Shown piece by piece: positions 33,699 to 41,877 of a stretch of 64,000 nucleotides of DNA (position 1 is the first letter of the stretch; each line of letters opens with the position of its first letter). A program made the position numbers and the translations under genes. This DNA comes from Actinomadura madurae (GTDB lineage: Bacteria; Actinomycetota; Actinomycetes; Streptosporangiales; Streptosporangiaceae). Location of the stretch: NCBI RefSeq assembly GCF_900115095.1, contig NZ_FOVH01000028.1, forward strand, positions 37,653 through 101,652, in the 5' to 3' direction. The notes under the pieces were generated by a model that was not told the DNA's origin, did no database searches, and worked only from the letters and a program-made list of their open reading frames with translations.

Positions 33699-34121
33699 AT
33701 GCAGCGCGACCAGAGCGGCCTGGAGATCCTGGACGAGGGCGAGTGCCGCGACCTTCTGGCGGGAGCCCGGATCGGGCGCATCGTCTTCACCCACCAGGCG
33801 CTGCCCGCCGTCCAGCCCGTCAACTTCGTCCTCAGCCGGGACCACATCGTGATCAAGACGTCGCGGACGTCGAGGCTGGCCACGGCCGCCGCGAACACCG
33901 TCGTCGCGTTCGAGATCGACGAGTTCGACACCGCGGCCCGGACGGGCTGGTCCGTGGTCGTCGTCGGCCGCGCCCGGCGCGTCACCGACCCGCGGGAGCT
34001 CGCCGCGCTCGCGGCCCTCCCCCTGCGGAGCTGGGCCCCCGGGGAGCACGACGCCTTCATCCTCGTCCAGTGCGAGCTCGTGACCGGCCGGCGGATCGCC
34101 GAGCCGGTCGTCACGCCCTGA
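33699..34121 (+). CDS. Pyridoxamine 5'-phosphate oxidase family (flavin/F420-binding split-barrel) protein
   Basis: A 140-residue split-beta-barrel protein: LDEGECRDLLAGARIGRIVFTHQALPAVQPVNFVLSRDHIVIKTSR and VVVVGRARRVTDPRE match the short PPOX-like family that binds FMN or F420. Such proteins are common members of DosR regulons (Rv2004-, Rv3131- and Rv0080-type neighbourhoods as recalled). A DosR box lies upstream. Its 3' end overlaps the convergent CNMP-binding gene by 11 bases. The function is probably flavin- or F420-linked redox or cofactor sequestration; not known in detail. Confidence 0.85.
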   Translation: MQRDQSGLEILDEGECRDLLAGARIGRIVFTHQALPAVQPVNFVLSRDHIVIKTSRTSRLATAAANTVVAFEIDEFDTAARTGWSVVVVGRARRVTDPRELAALAALPLRSWAPGEHDAFILVQCELVTGRRIAEPVVTP

Positions 34122-34641
34122 GCGCTCCGTTCCGCTGGGCCGTCTCGGAGAGCTCCATCAGCCGTGCCTGGGTCGCCTCAAGGCGTTCCACGACGAGTCC
34201 GGCGAAGCGGCGGGTCAGCTCGTAGCCCATGGACGGGTCGACCGCGCTGAGCGTCCGGACCAGGCGGCCGTCGAACTCGATCGCCCGGACCGGCGTGCCG
34301 GCGACGCCTCCGAACCGCCACCGGTGCGGCCCGAACAGCCAGGACCAGCCCAGCACGGATCCCGGGCCGAAGGTCTCCACGACGACGGGCCCGCGGCCGG
34401 GCGTGTGCAGATCGACGGCCACGGTCCCCTCCTGGATGAGCCAGAACCGCTCGGCGGGCTCGGACTCGTGGAAGATCCGCCGTCCCGCCGGTATCTCGGT
34501 GTAGCGTGCCGCGGTCGCCAGCCTAGCCAGGCCGGTCGCTCGCATGCCGCTCAGGAACGGTTCACGGGCGAGATCTGCTCCGGTCACGATGCCCACCTGT
34601 CTCACCCCAGATTCCTTCTCATCCGCTGATTGCCCTTCCAT
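34111..34641 (-). CDS. Cyclic nucleotide-binding domain protein without a DNA-binding domain
   Basis: A 176-residue protein consisting of one cNMP-binding beta-roll (about residues 35-140; YTEIPAGRRIFHESEPAERFWLIQEGTVAVDL, FGPGSVLGWSWLFGPHRWRFGGVA) and a C-terminal helix. The HTH domain of Crp/Fnr regulators is absent. GGAGGG lies five bases before ATG 34641, which is preferred over the upstream ATG at 34716. Stand-alone cNMP-binding proteins occur next to DosR-regulated genes in actinobacteria and may sense a ligand or redox state. The canonical phosphate-binding RxxxA motif is not evident, so it may not bind cAMP. Confidence 0.8.
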   Translation of the reverse strand: MEGQSADEKESGVRQVGIVTGADLAREPFLSGMRATGLARLATAARYTEIPAGRRIFHESEPAERFWLIQEGTVAVDLHTPGRGPVVVETFGPGSVLGWSWLFGPHRWRFGGVAGTPVRAIEFDGRLVRTLSAVDPSMGYELTRRFAGLVVERLEATQARLMELSETAQRNGALRA

Positions 34642-34737
34642 CCCACCCTCCGGGGGAGCCGCTCCACAGGGCCGAACGGCCTTCATGGACGGGACCTCCG
34701 CCGCGCCCCTGATCACCTGACCGTGCGACCACGCGCG

Positions 34738-34766
34738 AGGACGCCCACCGACAGGGTGGGCGTCCT
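34738..34766 (-). terminator. Terminator hairpin after the DoxX-like gene
   Basis: AGGACGCCCACC and GGTGGGCGTCCT form a perfect 12-bp stem with a five-base loop (34750-34754), 17 bases past the DoxX-like stop on the minus strand. A TTT follows on the plus strand. Confidence 0.75.
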
Positions 34767-34782
34767 TTGCGGTCTTTGTCGG

Positions 34783-35346
34783 CTACTTGAGGATGGGGAG
34801 GCGCTTGGCCAGGCGGGTGTTGCCCCACCAGCGGCCCAGCCCCAGGGTGTCGCCCGCGCTGACCAGAGCCAGCCCGACGATCAGGATCGCGTAGATCAGG
34901 TGATCGTCCATGAACACGTTGTTCTCCGGAGGCAGCACCGCCGTCCACATCATCACCAGCAGCACCGCGCCCGCGGCGGCGGCGATCCGAATCCCGACGC
35001 CCAGGACCAGCGCGGCACCGATCCCGCCCAGCCCGATCATGAACAGCCAGTCCGCCCACGCCGCACCCGCGATGTCGTGGTAGAACCCGGCGAACGGACC
35101 CGTCGGGGAGTTCTTCAGGAACCCCTCGGTCGGGCTGCCGCCCTCGATCCACGCCTTGGCGGCCGGAGTCGCGTGCCCCAGCCCGAACAGCTTGTCCAGG
35201 AACGCCCACACGAACACCCAGCCCAGCGACAGCCGGGCCAGCGCCCAGACATAGCGGGCCGCGGGCGACTCGGTCAGTGGCTTGGGGGTCACCACCCGCA
35301 CCAAGGTGTCCCTCCGGACGTGCGTCTTGTGCTCGGAGAGTGCCAT
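34783..35346 (-). CDS. DoxX-family membrane protein
   Basis: A 187-residue membrane protein with about four helices. ARLSLGWVFVWAFLDKLFGLG (residues about 35-55) is the DoxX start motif, and GHATPAAKAWIEGGSPTEGFLKNSPTGPFAGFYH is the extracytoplasmic loop of the actinobacterial branch. DoxX proteins act in quinone-linked sulfur oxidation or redox stress. ATG 35346 is preferred over GTG 35352 because AAGGTGA then has normal spacing. It is divergent from the Rv1733c-like gene, with weak DosR-box-like sequences between them. Confidence 0.85.
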   Translation of the reverse strand: MALSEHKTHVRRDTLVRVVTPKPLTESPAARYVWALARLSLGWVFVWAFLDKLFGLGHATPAAKAWIEGGSPTEGFLKNSPTGPFAGFYHDIAGAAWADWLFMIGLGGIGAALVLGVGIRIAAAAGAVLLVMMWTAVLPPENNVFMDDHLIYAILIVGLALVSAGDTLGLGRWWGNTRLAKRLPILK

Positions 35347-35440
35347 CGCCACTCACCTTCCATCCCATCGCTGATCTCTTCACCCCTCACTCAACGCCAC
35401 CCCGACGCCGGGCCCCAGATCCGTTCGGCCCACGATCATC

Positions 35441-35508
35441 GAGACGGAGGTCCCCCGTCCTTGCGCCCTATCGAGGCCTTCCGGCCCAGGAGAAAGGACC
35501 TTCGGCTC
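35441..35508. promoter_or_regulatory. Two weak DosR-box-like sites
   Basis: GAGACGGAGGTCCC (35441-35454) and AGGACCTTCGGCTC (35495-35508) each share about 10 of 14 positions with the palindrome at 33649-33662. They lie between the divergent DoxX and Rv1733c-like genes. Tandem weak sites are usual for DosR, but these matches are poor and could be chance. Confidence 0.3.
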
Positions 35509-35568
35509 TGCAACCACCCAATCCGGGACTTCTAACGTCGTTTCCGGCGGCAATGGAAGGAACGACGC

Positions 35569-36147
35569 ATGAAACCGGTCAAGGTGCGCGCGCGTGCGGA
35601 CCGCTGGCGCCGCAGGTTCGGCTTCGACGGCAACGACCTGCGCCGGCACGTGGACCGCCTCCAGTGGAAGGTGGGCCTCTTCCTCCTCGTGCTCTTCCTC
35701 AGCGTCTCTCCGCCTCTCTGCGCCCACGTCGTCCAGACCGTCCACGACTCGGGCACGCGCACCGAGAAGGAGGCGGCCGCCACGCGGCACCGGGTCAGCG
35801 CCACCGTCGTGAAGATCGAGGAGCTGAAGAACCGGCACCGGGTGACCGTCGCCTGGACCGAACCGGAGGGGACACGGCGGACGGACGACTACACCGCCTG
35901 GGGCGCACCCGCCGCGGGCGACCGCCTCACGGTGTGGGTCGGCCCCGGCACCGTGTCGACCTCGCCTCCCCCGGGGCGCGGGTGGACGATCACCCGCACC
36001 GTGACGGCGGGCGCGGGAACCCTGCTCGCCGCGGGCCTGCCACCGCTGGGCGTCTACCTGCTGGTCCGGCGGCGGTGCGACCGACTCCGCTACCGGCTCT
36101 GGGACGCCGCGTGGACCCGATTCGACAACCACCACATCGGTCCGTGA
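35569..36147 (+). CDS. Rv1733c-like membrane protein
   Basis: A 192-residue protein with a basic N-terminus, one helix at about residues 36-54 (GLFLLVLFLSVSPPLCAHVV), an external domain of about 85 residues (VSATVVKIEELKNRHRVTVAWTEPEG, DRLTVWVGPGTV) and a second helix at about 145-165. This two-helix layout with the HVVQTVHDSGTRTE and TVAWTE motifs matches the Rv1733c family, a known DosR-regulon product of unknown function. Its position beside the response regulator gene supports membership of a hypoxia/redox regulon here. Confidence 0.8.
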   Translation: MKPVKVRARADRWRRRFGFDGNDLRRHVDRLQWKVGLFLLVLFLSVSPPLCAHVVQTVHDSGTRTEKEAAATRHRVSATVVKIEELKNRHRVTVAWTEPEGTRRTDDYTAWGAPAAGDRLTVWVGPGTVSTSPPPGRGWTITRTVTAGAGTLLAAGLPPLGVYLLVRRRCDRLRYRLWDAAWTRFDNHHIGP

Positions 36148-36184
36148 CCCGGTCGCACGGCGATCCGGGCGCCGTGCCTCTTTC

Positions 36185-36198
36185 AGGACGTTGGTCCC
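36185..36198. promoter_or_regulatory. DosR-box-like site upstream of the response regulator
   Basis: AGGACGTTGGTCCC differs from the palindrome at 33649-33662 at two positions. It is 84 bases before the response regulator ATG, suggesting autoregulation as in mycobacteria. Confidence 0.55.
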
Positions 36199-36281
36199 GC
36201 GATCTACGGACGTCCGGTCCGGGTCACGGCGGCCCGTCGCGGGTAACGTCCAGGGCATCATCTGCGAGCAGAGGACGTGCG

Positions 36282-36971
36282 ATGACGAGCGGTAAGGAAG
36301 AAGGCGCCACGGCCATCCGGGTGTTCCTCCTCGACGATCACGAGGTGGTCAGGCGGGGCGTGGCCGCGCTGCTGTCCGCCGAGGGCGACATCGAGGTCGT
36401 CGGCGAGGCGGGCACCGCCGCGGACGCGCTGGCCCGCATCCCCGCCGCCAGGCCGGACGTGGCGGTCCTGGACGTCCGGCTCCCCGACGGCGACGGCGTC
36501 ACCGTCTGCCGCGAGATCCGCTCCCAGCTGCCCGATTTGGCCTGCCTGATGCTGACCTCGTTCGACGACGAGGACGCCCTGTTCGAAGCCGTGATGGCGG
36601 GCGCCGCCGGCTACGTCCTCAAACAGATCCACGGCTCGGACCTGGTCGGCGCCGTCCGAACCGTCGCCACCGGCCAATCCCTGCTCGACCCCCGCAGCAC
36701 CGCCCGCATGCTCGAACGCCTCCGCAGCCGCCAGGAGAAGAAGGACCCCCTCCAAGGCCTCACCGACCAGGAACGCCACATCCTCGAACTCATCGGCGAA
36801 GGCCTGACCAACCGGCAGATCGGCGAACGCCTCTTCCTCGCCGAGAAGACGGTCAAGAACTACATCTCCAGCCTCTTCGCCAAACTCGGCATGAGCCGCC
36901 GCACCCAGGCCGCCGCCCTCGCCGCCCAGATCAAGGCCGACTCCGCCCATTCCGCGAAGCGGCGCGAATAG
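36282..36971 (+). CDS. LuxR/NarL-type response regulator, DosR/DevR-like
   Basis: A 229-residue two-domain regulator. The receiver shows FLLDDHEVVRRG, the phosphorylated Asp in VAVLDVRLPDGDG, the switch Thr in LMLTSFDD and Lys in GYVLKQI. The C-terminal LuxR helix-turn-helix (LTDQERHILELIGEGLTNRQIGERLFLAEKTVKNYISSLFAKLGM) is close to the DevR recognition region. It should be phosphorylated by the kinase at 31872-33614 and bind the DosR-like boxes seen at 33649 and 36185. The recA-like third reading frame upstream is not coding. Confidence 0.92.
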   Translation: MTSGKEEGATAIRVFLLDDHEVVRRGVAALLSAEGDIEVVGEAGTAADALARIPAARPDVAVLDVRLPDGDGVTVCREIRSQLPDLACLMLTSFDDEDALFEAVMAGAAGYVLKQIHGSDLVGAVRTVATGQSLLDPRSTARMLERLRSRQEKKDPLQGLTDQERHILELIGEGLTNRQIGERLFLAEKTVKNYISSLFAKLGMSRRTQAAALAAQIKADSAHSAKRRE

Positions 36972-37004
36972 CACGCCCCGGGCCGCCTGTGTCCGGTGAT
37001 GAGG

Positions 37005-37661
37005 TCAGATCCAGCCCATGTTGGAGGGCTGGGGGAAGCCCCGGTACCAGATGCCGTAGGCGGTGAGCATCGCGACGGCGGGGGCGAACGCGGGGAGCAG
37101 GACCCGGCCGAGACCGTCGCGGGTTCGCCAGCCGTAGACGGTGAAGGCGGCGGCGACGGCGATGCCCATGAAGGCCGTGGTGCCTTCGATGGAGTTGGTG
37201 GTCCAGGTGATGGCGACGCCGAGGCTGAGCGGCAGGTAAAGCCGGGTACGCGGCGCGGGCGTGCGGGCGAATGCGGTGGTGAGAGCGGCGAAGACGAGCG
37301 CCGTTCCGGCGTACCAGAGGTGATGGCCGACGGTTTCGTCCCAGAGGTGAGCGGTCGGGCCCGGTTGGACGTTGTAGACCGAATTGGCGGAGAGATGGAT
37401 CCCGTGGCCTTCGGTGTAGGTAATGGCGCCGATGAGGTAGAGGACCCAGGTGCGGGGGCGCGCGTGGGCGACGTGCAGAGCGGCCGCGGCGGTGAGCAGG
37501 ACGGCGTACGGGGTGAGGATGTCGATCCAGTCCGCCCAGCTGGTGTGGCCGACGCTGCCGAGCGGAGCGAGGGCGAACCCGAGATGGTGGGTGAGGGTAT
37601 AGAGGGCGACGGTGGCCACGAGCCATCGCTGTGCGTATGGGCGGTCGGGAATGGTGGTCAT
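37005..37661 (-). CDS. Multi-pass membrane protein with many histidines, unknown function
   Basis: A 218-residue protein with about six hydrophobic segments. Histidines cluster at helix ends: TLTHHLGFAL, ALHVAHARPR, TEGHGIHLSAN, HLWDETVGHHLWY. This pattern could bind heme or metal within the membrane, but no named family is recognised. ATG 37661 is the first in-frame methionine. It ends 34 bases from the convergent response regulator gene and follows the Rieske gene on the same strand, so it may belong to the redox cluster. No DosR box was found directly upstream. Confidence 0.7.
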   Translation of the reverse strand: MTTIPDRPYAQRWLVATVALYTLTHHLGFALAPLGSVGHTSWADWIDILTPYAVLLTAAAALHVAHARPRTWVLYLIGAITYTEGHGIHLSANSVYNVQPGPTAHLWDETVGHHLWYAGTALVFAALTTAFARTPAPRTRLYLPLSLGVAITWTTNSIEGTTAFMGIAVAAAFTVYGWRTRDGLGRVLLPAFAPAVAMLTAYGIWYRGFPQPSNMGWI

Positions 37662-37800
37662 GCCCAGCAACGTAAACGTCCTGCCCGCACCGGAGGTGAG
37701 CGATGGTGAATGCCGCGGCACTGGCAGCCGCAACCGGCCGCGACCGTCACCGCCGCACGCGACGAGCGCGGGGTGGCCGTGACGGTCGGCGGCGAGCCGG

Positions 37801-38730
37801 TCAGGAGGCCGACATGCGCGTGAGCGCGCGACGGCTCTTCCGATGAGGGTGTTCCTCGACCGTCCGCTCGGGGACGCCCTTCGGCGGGACGCGCACCTCG
37901 ATGCGGCCGTCCTGGACGCGCGTCTCGTAGCAGGGCTGCTGAGCGCTGGCCGGGCCGCGCACGATGCCGCCGTCGGCGAACCGGAACGTGCTGCCGTGCC
38001 ACGGACACACCACGCAGCCCTCCTCGAACGTCCCCTCGTCCAGCGGGCCGCCCATGTGACTGCAGGTCGCGGCCAGGGCGTACACCTCCCCGGACATCCG
38101 GTGGAGCAGGACCCGCACGCCGCCCACGTCCACCGTGCGGTGCTCGCCGTCGGACAGCTCGGCCTCCGCCAGCGTCGGCGTCCACTCCTCCGGGCCCTGC
38201 AGCCATGCGGTGCGGTTGACGTTGACGCCCCTGACGAACGACAGGTGACCGCCGAGGTAGGCGCTCGCCGCCAGGACACCCCACCCCACGAACCCCAGCA
38301 CCTTGCCCTGCCGGCGCTTCCCGCGGGCACGCGCGACGGCCGACGCCACGTACAGGCCCAGCGCCGCGGAGTTCGACGCGGCGTGGACCAGCCCCACGCG
38401 CCGCTCCGGTCCCAGCGTGTCGGACCAGTCGTTCAGCCCGGTGATCGCGGTGGGCAGCGCGGCGACCACGCCGGTCCGCACCAGCAGATCGGCCGCCGGC
38501 TCGGCATCGCGTCCCCCGGCGATGTCCAGCAGCGCGGCCATGCTCCACGCGCCGATCGGCACGTCGGTGAGCGTCGGGTGCAGCGGGTGCCCCAGGTTGG
38601 TCCCGCTGAGCAGATTGCGGACGAGGCGCGGCCGTACCGCCCGCTGCACCGCCTTGCTCACCGGCTTGGCGGCCCCGTCGAGCGCCTCCGCCCTCTCCAG
38701 CCGACGCATCATCTTCTGCGGCATGCTCAT
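37801..38730 (-). CDS. DUF2231 membrane domain fused to a Rieske [2Fe-2S] domain
   Basis: A 309-residue fusion. The N-terminal part (residues about 35-180) is a DUF2231-like membrane domain (LLSGTNLGHPLHPTLTDVPIGAWSMAALLDI, several helices). The C-terminal part is a Rieske ferredoxin with cluster ligands in CSHMGGPL and CPWHGSTF (two Cys, two His). This combination is typical of actinobacteria and suggests a membrane-anchored electron carrier. GGGGGAGG precedes ATG 38730; the ORF extends upstream without a good site. The neighbouring DosR cluster suggests a role in redox adaptation. Confidence 0.9.
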   Translation of the reverse strand: MSMPQKMMRRLERAEALDGAAKPVSKAVQRAVRPRLVRNLLSGTNLGHPLHPTLTDVPIGAWSMAALLDIAGGRDAEPAADLLVRTGVVAALPTAITGLNDWSDTLGPERRVGLVHAASNSAALGLYVASAVARARGKRRQGKVLGFVGWGVLAASAYLGGHLSFVRGVNVNRTAWLQGPEEWTPTLAEAELSDGEHRTVDVGGVRVLLHRMSGEVYALAATCSHMGGPLDEGTFEEGCVVCPWHGSTFRFADGGIVRGPASAQQPCYETRVQDGRIEVRVPPKGVPERTVEEHPHRKSRRALTRMSAS

Positions 38731-38836
38731 CTTGCCTCCCCCAAGGCACGACATCACTAATCCGCTCCTATCCCCCGCACACCTCCGAAAACCCCACTCC
38801 CTCAACCCGCACACCCGGTGACCTTGCAGAGCGCGC

Positions 38837-39712
38837 TCAGGTCAGCAGTTCCAGCAGGTGGCCCAGCGTTTCCTCGGGCGCCTCCTCCGGCAGGAAGTGG
38901 CCGCCCCGGACGGGGCCGCCACGCACGTCAGCGGCCCAGACCTTCCAGACGTCGAGCGGTTCGTACCACTGCCCGACCGGGCCGGTGGCGCTCCACAGCA
39001 CCAAGGTCGGGCACTCGATGCGTCGGCGGCCGCGGTCGGCCTGGTCGTCGGCCACATCCAGGGTGGCGGCGGCGCGGTACTGCTCGCATATCGCGTGGAC
39101 GGCGTCCGGATCGGCGAAGGTCGCCCGGTAGGCGTCGCGCACTCGGTCGGGGAACACGCCGGGTACCTGGGACCAGGCGTCGAGCATGTGGTCGACCAGC
39201 ACCTGCGGCGCCGCCGCGATCAGTTCCTCCGGCACCGGGCTCGGCGCGGCCAGGAACGACCAGACCCAGTACCCGAGGCTGAAGTCGGCGTCGGCGCGGG
39301 CGTAAGCATCGCCGGTGGGCACGACGTCCAGGACCGCCAGGTGGCTGACCGCGGCCGGGTGGTCCAGTGCCATCCGGTAGGCGCACCGGGCGCCCCGGTC
39401 GTGGCCGGCCACCGCGAAGCGGTCGAACCCCAGCGCCGCCATGACCTCGACCTGATCGGTCGCGAGCGCCCGCATCCGGTACGGCCCGTGGTCCGGCGCG
39501 CTGGGCGGCCTGCCGCTCGCGCCGTACCCCCGCAGGTCGGTCGCGACCACCGTGAACCGTTCGGCCAGCGCCGGCGCGATGCGGTGCCACATCAGGTGCG
39601 TCTCGGGGATGCCGTGGAGCAGCAGTACCGGTGGCCCCGCCCCACCCCGAACACCATGGATCGTCGTCTGCGACGTCGAGATGTCGAATTCGTCGAAACC
39701 CTCGAACACCAC
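38837..39712 (-). CDS. Alpha/beta-hydrolase, haloacetate dehalogenase / epoxide hydrolase type
   Basis: A 291-residue alpha/beta-hydrolase. Motifs: LLLHGIPETHLMWH (oxyanion region), DLRGYGASGRPP, the nucleophile elbow VAGHDRGARCAYRMALDHP with Asp as nucleophile, and GGHFLPEEAPEET with the catalytic His. The GHDRGAR elbow and DLRGYG are characteristic of fluoroacetate/haloacetate dehalogenases and related hydrolases. AGGAG is ten bases before GTG 39712. It is a single gene, divergent from a broken SUKH gene. Natural substrate not known; a real dehalogenase role is only a family inference. Confidence 0.88.
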   Translation of the reverse strand: MVFEGFDEFDISTSQTTIHGVRGGAGPPVLLLHGIPETHLMWHRIAPALAERFTVVATDLRGYGASGRPPSAPDHGPYRMRALATDQVEVMAALGFDRFAVAGHDRGARCAYRMALDHPAAVSHLAVLDVVPTGDAYARADADFSLGYWVWSFLAAPSPVPEELIAAAPQVLVDHMLDAWSQVPGVFPDRVRDAYRATFADPDAVHAICEQYRAAATLDVADDQADRGRRRIECPTLVLWSATGPVGQWYEPLDVWKVWAADVRGGPVRGGHFLPEEAPEETLGHLLELLT

Positions 39713-39759
39713 GGCAACGCTACTCCTGCGGCCCGGAATGCCGCGGCTACAGTGCGCAC

Positions 39760-40460
39760 GTGACGGAACTCGAAAGGCTGCTCGCACTCGTCCCGCCGCC
39801 CCGGCCCCGGTGGATTCCGATGCCGACTGGACGCGGGTGGAGGACGCGCTCGGGCTGAGCCTTCCTCGCGATTTCATCGAGATCGCCCGGAGGTACGGGC
39901 GCGGCGCGTTCTGCAGCGAGTTCTCCTGCCGCACCCCGGAACAGATGATCGAGGAGAATCCCGGGCGACTAGAAGACCTGCGGCTGATGCTCGGAATCAC
40001 GGGCGAGGACTGCCCGCATCCTGTCCACCCCGAGCCCGGCGGCCTGGTGCTGTGGGGATCCGACGCGGTCGGCGGGGCGCTCTCATGGCTGACCGAGCCC
40101 GCCGACTCCCCCGAACGCTGGAAGAGCGTCCACTGGACGCGCGACGACGAGTTCGAGTACCCCGAAGGCGGGGTGGCCGCCGTACTCACCACTCTCATCG
40201 AAGGCGCGCCACCGTACGAGGAGAGACTCCGCGCGCTCCGCGAGAGCCTGGCACCGACCAGCGCACGCGGCGGCTTCCAAGGCGCAGATGGCACCCGGCA
40301 GGATCACTTCGCCGCGGCCGACGGCCAGTGGACCTTGACCTACGAGACGGCCTACGAGCACCAGCTCCGGGTCGCCCTTGGCTGCTTGTCGCGACGGCCT
40401 GCAACGATGATAGGGCCCGGCAAAATAGGCACGGTAAGCCACATTGGGCCGGCGGCGCGG
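39760..40460 (+). pseudogene. SMI1/KNR4 (SUKH) family gene, frameshifted
   Basis: The N-terminus VTELERLLALVPPP starts at GTG 39760 in one frame, but the rest of the protein (DADWTRVEDALGLSLPRDFIEIARRYGRGAFCSEF, WGSDAVGGALSWLTE, EFPEGG-like GVAAVLTTLIEG) continues in another frame from about 39805. The shift falls in a run of C and G (39792-39810). The second frame has no stop until 41261, running antisense through the SDR gene, so the 3' end is also damaged. SUKH proteins are often immunity proteins to polymorphic toxins; no toxin gene is adjacent. A sequencing error in the GC-rich run is possible; GTG 39810 could give a shorter product. Confidence 0.6.
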
Positions 40461-40469
40461 CATCCGACG

Positions 40470-41210
40470 TCAGCCCTGGCGGGTGGGGCGGATGGTGAGG
40501 TCTCCGATCTCGACGTCTTCGGGCTGGTCGATCGCGAAGGCGATGGCGCGGGCCACCGCCTCGGGGGCGATGCCCAGCGTGGCCATGTTCTGCCGGGCCT
40601 GCTCGCGCACGGCCGGGTCGTCGACGGCGTTGTCGATGAGTTCGGTGCGGACATAACCCGGGGAGATCGACGTCGTCCGCAGGACCCCGTCGGTGCTCTC
40701 CTGCCGCAGGCCCTCCAGGAGGGTGCGGACCGCGTTCTTCGTCCCGGCGTACACCGCCTGCGTGGGGACGATCTTCAGGCCGGACGTCGAGACGACGGTG
40801 ACCAGGTGACCGCCGCCCTGGCGCCGAAACACCGGCAGGGCGGCGGCGATGCCGTGCAGAATCCCCTTGAGGTTCACATCGACCATCGCCGACCAGCCCT
40901 CGACGTCCAGGTCGGCGAGCGGGCCGATCCGGCTGATCCCGGCGTTGCCCACCAGGACGTCCAGACGGCCGAAGCGCTCGACGGCGGCGGTGACCAGCGC
41001 CTGGACGTCTTCGGGCCGGGTGACGTCGACGCGCAGGGCGGCCGCCTCGCCGCCGGCGGCTTCGATCTCGGCGGCCAGCCGGTCCAGCCGGCCGGTGCGG
41101 CGGGCGCCCAGGACGACGGCCGCGCCGAGGGAGGCCAGGTGGCGGGCCGTCGCCTCGCCGATTCCGCTGCTGGCGCCGGTGATGGCGACGACCTTGCCGT
41201 GGATGGTCAC
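40470..41210 (-). CDS. Short-chain dehydrogenase/reductase
   Basis: A 246-residue classical SDR. The NAD(P) motif is AITGASSGIGEATARHL (residues about 9-25), then LVGNAGISR, and the catalytic triad Ser in VVSTSGLK with YAGTKN (Tyr and Lys). The residues GARRTGRL after beta-strand 2 suggest NADP preference. GTG 41210 follows a G-rich ribosome binding site; an upstream TTG at 41222 is less likely. It is divergent from a TetR gene and shares two GGACACRTGTCC sites with it, so it is probably repressed by that protein and induced by an unknown carbonyl or alcohol compound. Confidence 0.92.
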   Translation of the reverse strand: MTIHGKVVAITGASSGIGEATARHLASLGAAVVLGARRTGRLDRLAAEIEAAGGEAAALRVDVTRPEDVQALVTAAVERFGRLDVLVGNAGISRIGPLADLDVEGWSAMVDVNLKGILHGIAAALPVFRRQGGGHLVTVVSTSGLKIVPTQAVYAGTKNAVRTLLEGLRQESTDGVLRTTSISPGYVRTELIDNAVDDPAVREQARQNMATLGIAPEAVARAIAFAIDQPEDVEIGDLTIRPTRQG

Positions 41211-41229
41211 GGGATCCCCCAACTAGAGT

Positions 41230-41274
41230 GGACACATGTCCGGTTATACCGAGGACCGTAGCGGACACGTGTCC
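41230..41274. promoter_or_regulatory. Double TetR operator between the SDR and TetR genes
   Basis: GGACACATGTCC (41230-41241) and the perfect palindrome GGACACGTGTCC (41263-41274), each followed by GGTT, with centres 33 bp apart (three helical turns). TAGAGT (41224-41229) could be a -10 box for a leaderless TetR message starting at ATG 41236; TATAAC (minus strand, 41248-41243) could serve the SDR gene. Confidence 0.75.
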
Positions 41275-41877
41275 GGTTCTGTCAAGGGCGATGGAGTCCG
41301 GCGTGCGGACGCGCAGCGCAACCGCGAGCGGATCCTGCGGGCGGCGCGCGAGCTCGTGCGCGAGCCGGGAGAGCTGAGACTCAACGCCGTCGCGAAGGCC
41401 TGCGGCATCGGGCAGGGCACGCTGTACCGGCACTTCCCGACGCGTGAGGACCTCCTCGCCGAGGTGTACCGCCGAGAGGTGGACGAGCTGGTCGCCGCGG
41501 CTCCGCAACTGCTGGCGACCCACCCGCCGGTGGACGCCCTGGCGGCGTGGTTCGACCGGGTGGCCGCCTACGCCCGGGTCAAGCGCGACGTCTTCGCCGC
41601 AGTCGAGGCGGCGACCGGGCATGACCTCGCCGCCCACAGCCTCGGCCCGATCGGCGAGGCCGTGGAGCTCCTGCTGGCCGCCGGCCGCTCGGCCGGCAGC
41701 GTCCGCCCCGACGCCGAAGCGCGCGACGTCATCGTGCTCATCAGCTGGTTGTCGCGGCTGGACGACGCCGAACTCGACGCGCGGGGACCCCGGCTGCTGT
41801 CGATCCTCGTCGACGGTCTCCGCGCGCGGCGTCCACCGGCAGCGGGCGACCAGGCCGGTTCTCCCGAAGGACGATGA
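41236..41877 (+). CDS. TetR-family transcriptional regulator
   Basis: A 213-residue repressor. The DNA-binding domain is RNRERILRAARELVREPGELRLNAVAKACGIGQGTLYRHFPTREDLLAEVYRRE (about residues 27-80); the remainder is the ligand-binding TetR_C-like domain. ATG 41236 lies inside operator 1 and would give a leaderless message; GTG 41269, inside operator 2, is the alternative and would remove the first 11 residues. It likely represses itself and the divergent SDR gene. Its stop overlaps the next gene as ATGA. Confidence 0.9.
   Translation: MSGYTEDRSGHVSGSVKGDGVRRADAQRNRERILRAARELVREPGELRLNAVAKACGIGQGTLYRHFPTREDLLAEVYRREVDELVAAAPQLLATHPPVDALAAWFDRVAAYARVKRDVFAAVEAATGHDLAAHSLGPIGEAVELLLAAGRSAGSVRPDAEARDVIVLISWLSRLDDAELDARGPRLLSILVDGLRARRPPAAGDQAGSPEGR

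Noticed and set aside
35380..36261. Minus-strand frame opposite the Rv1733c-like gene
   Set aside because: Sequence is low-complexity and antisense to a gene with clear membrane-protein features.
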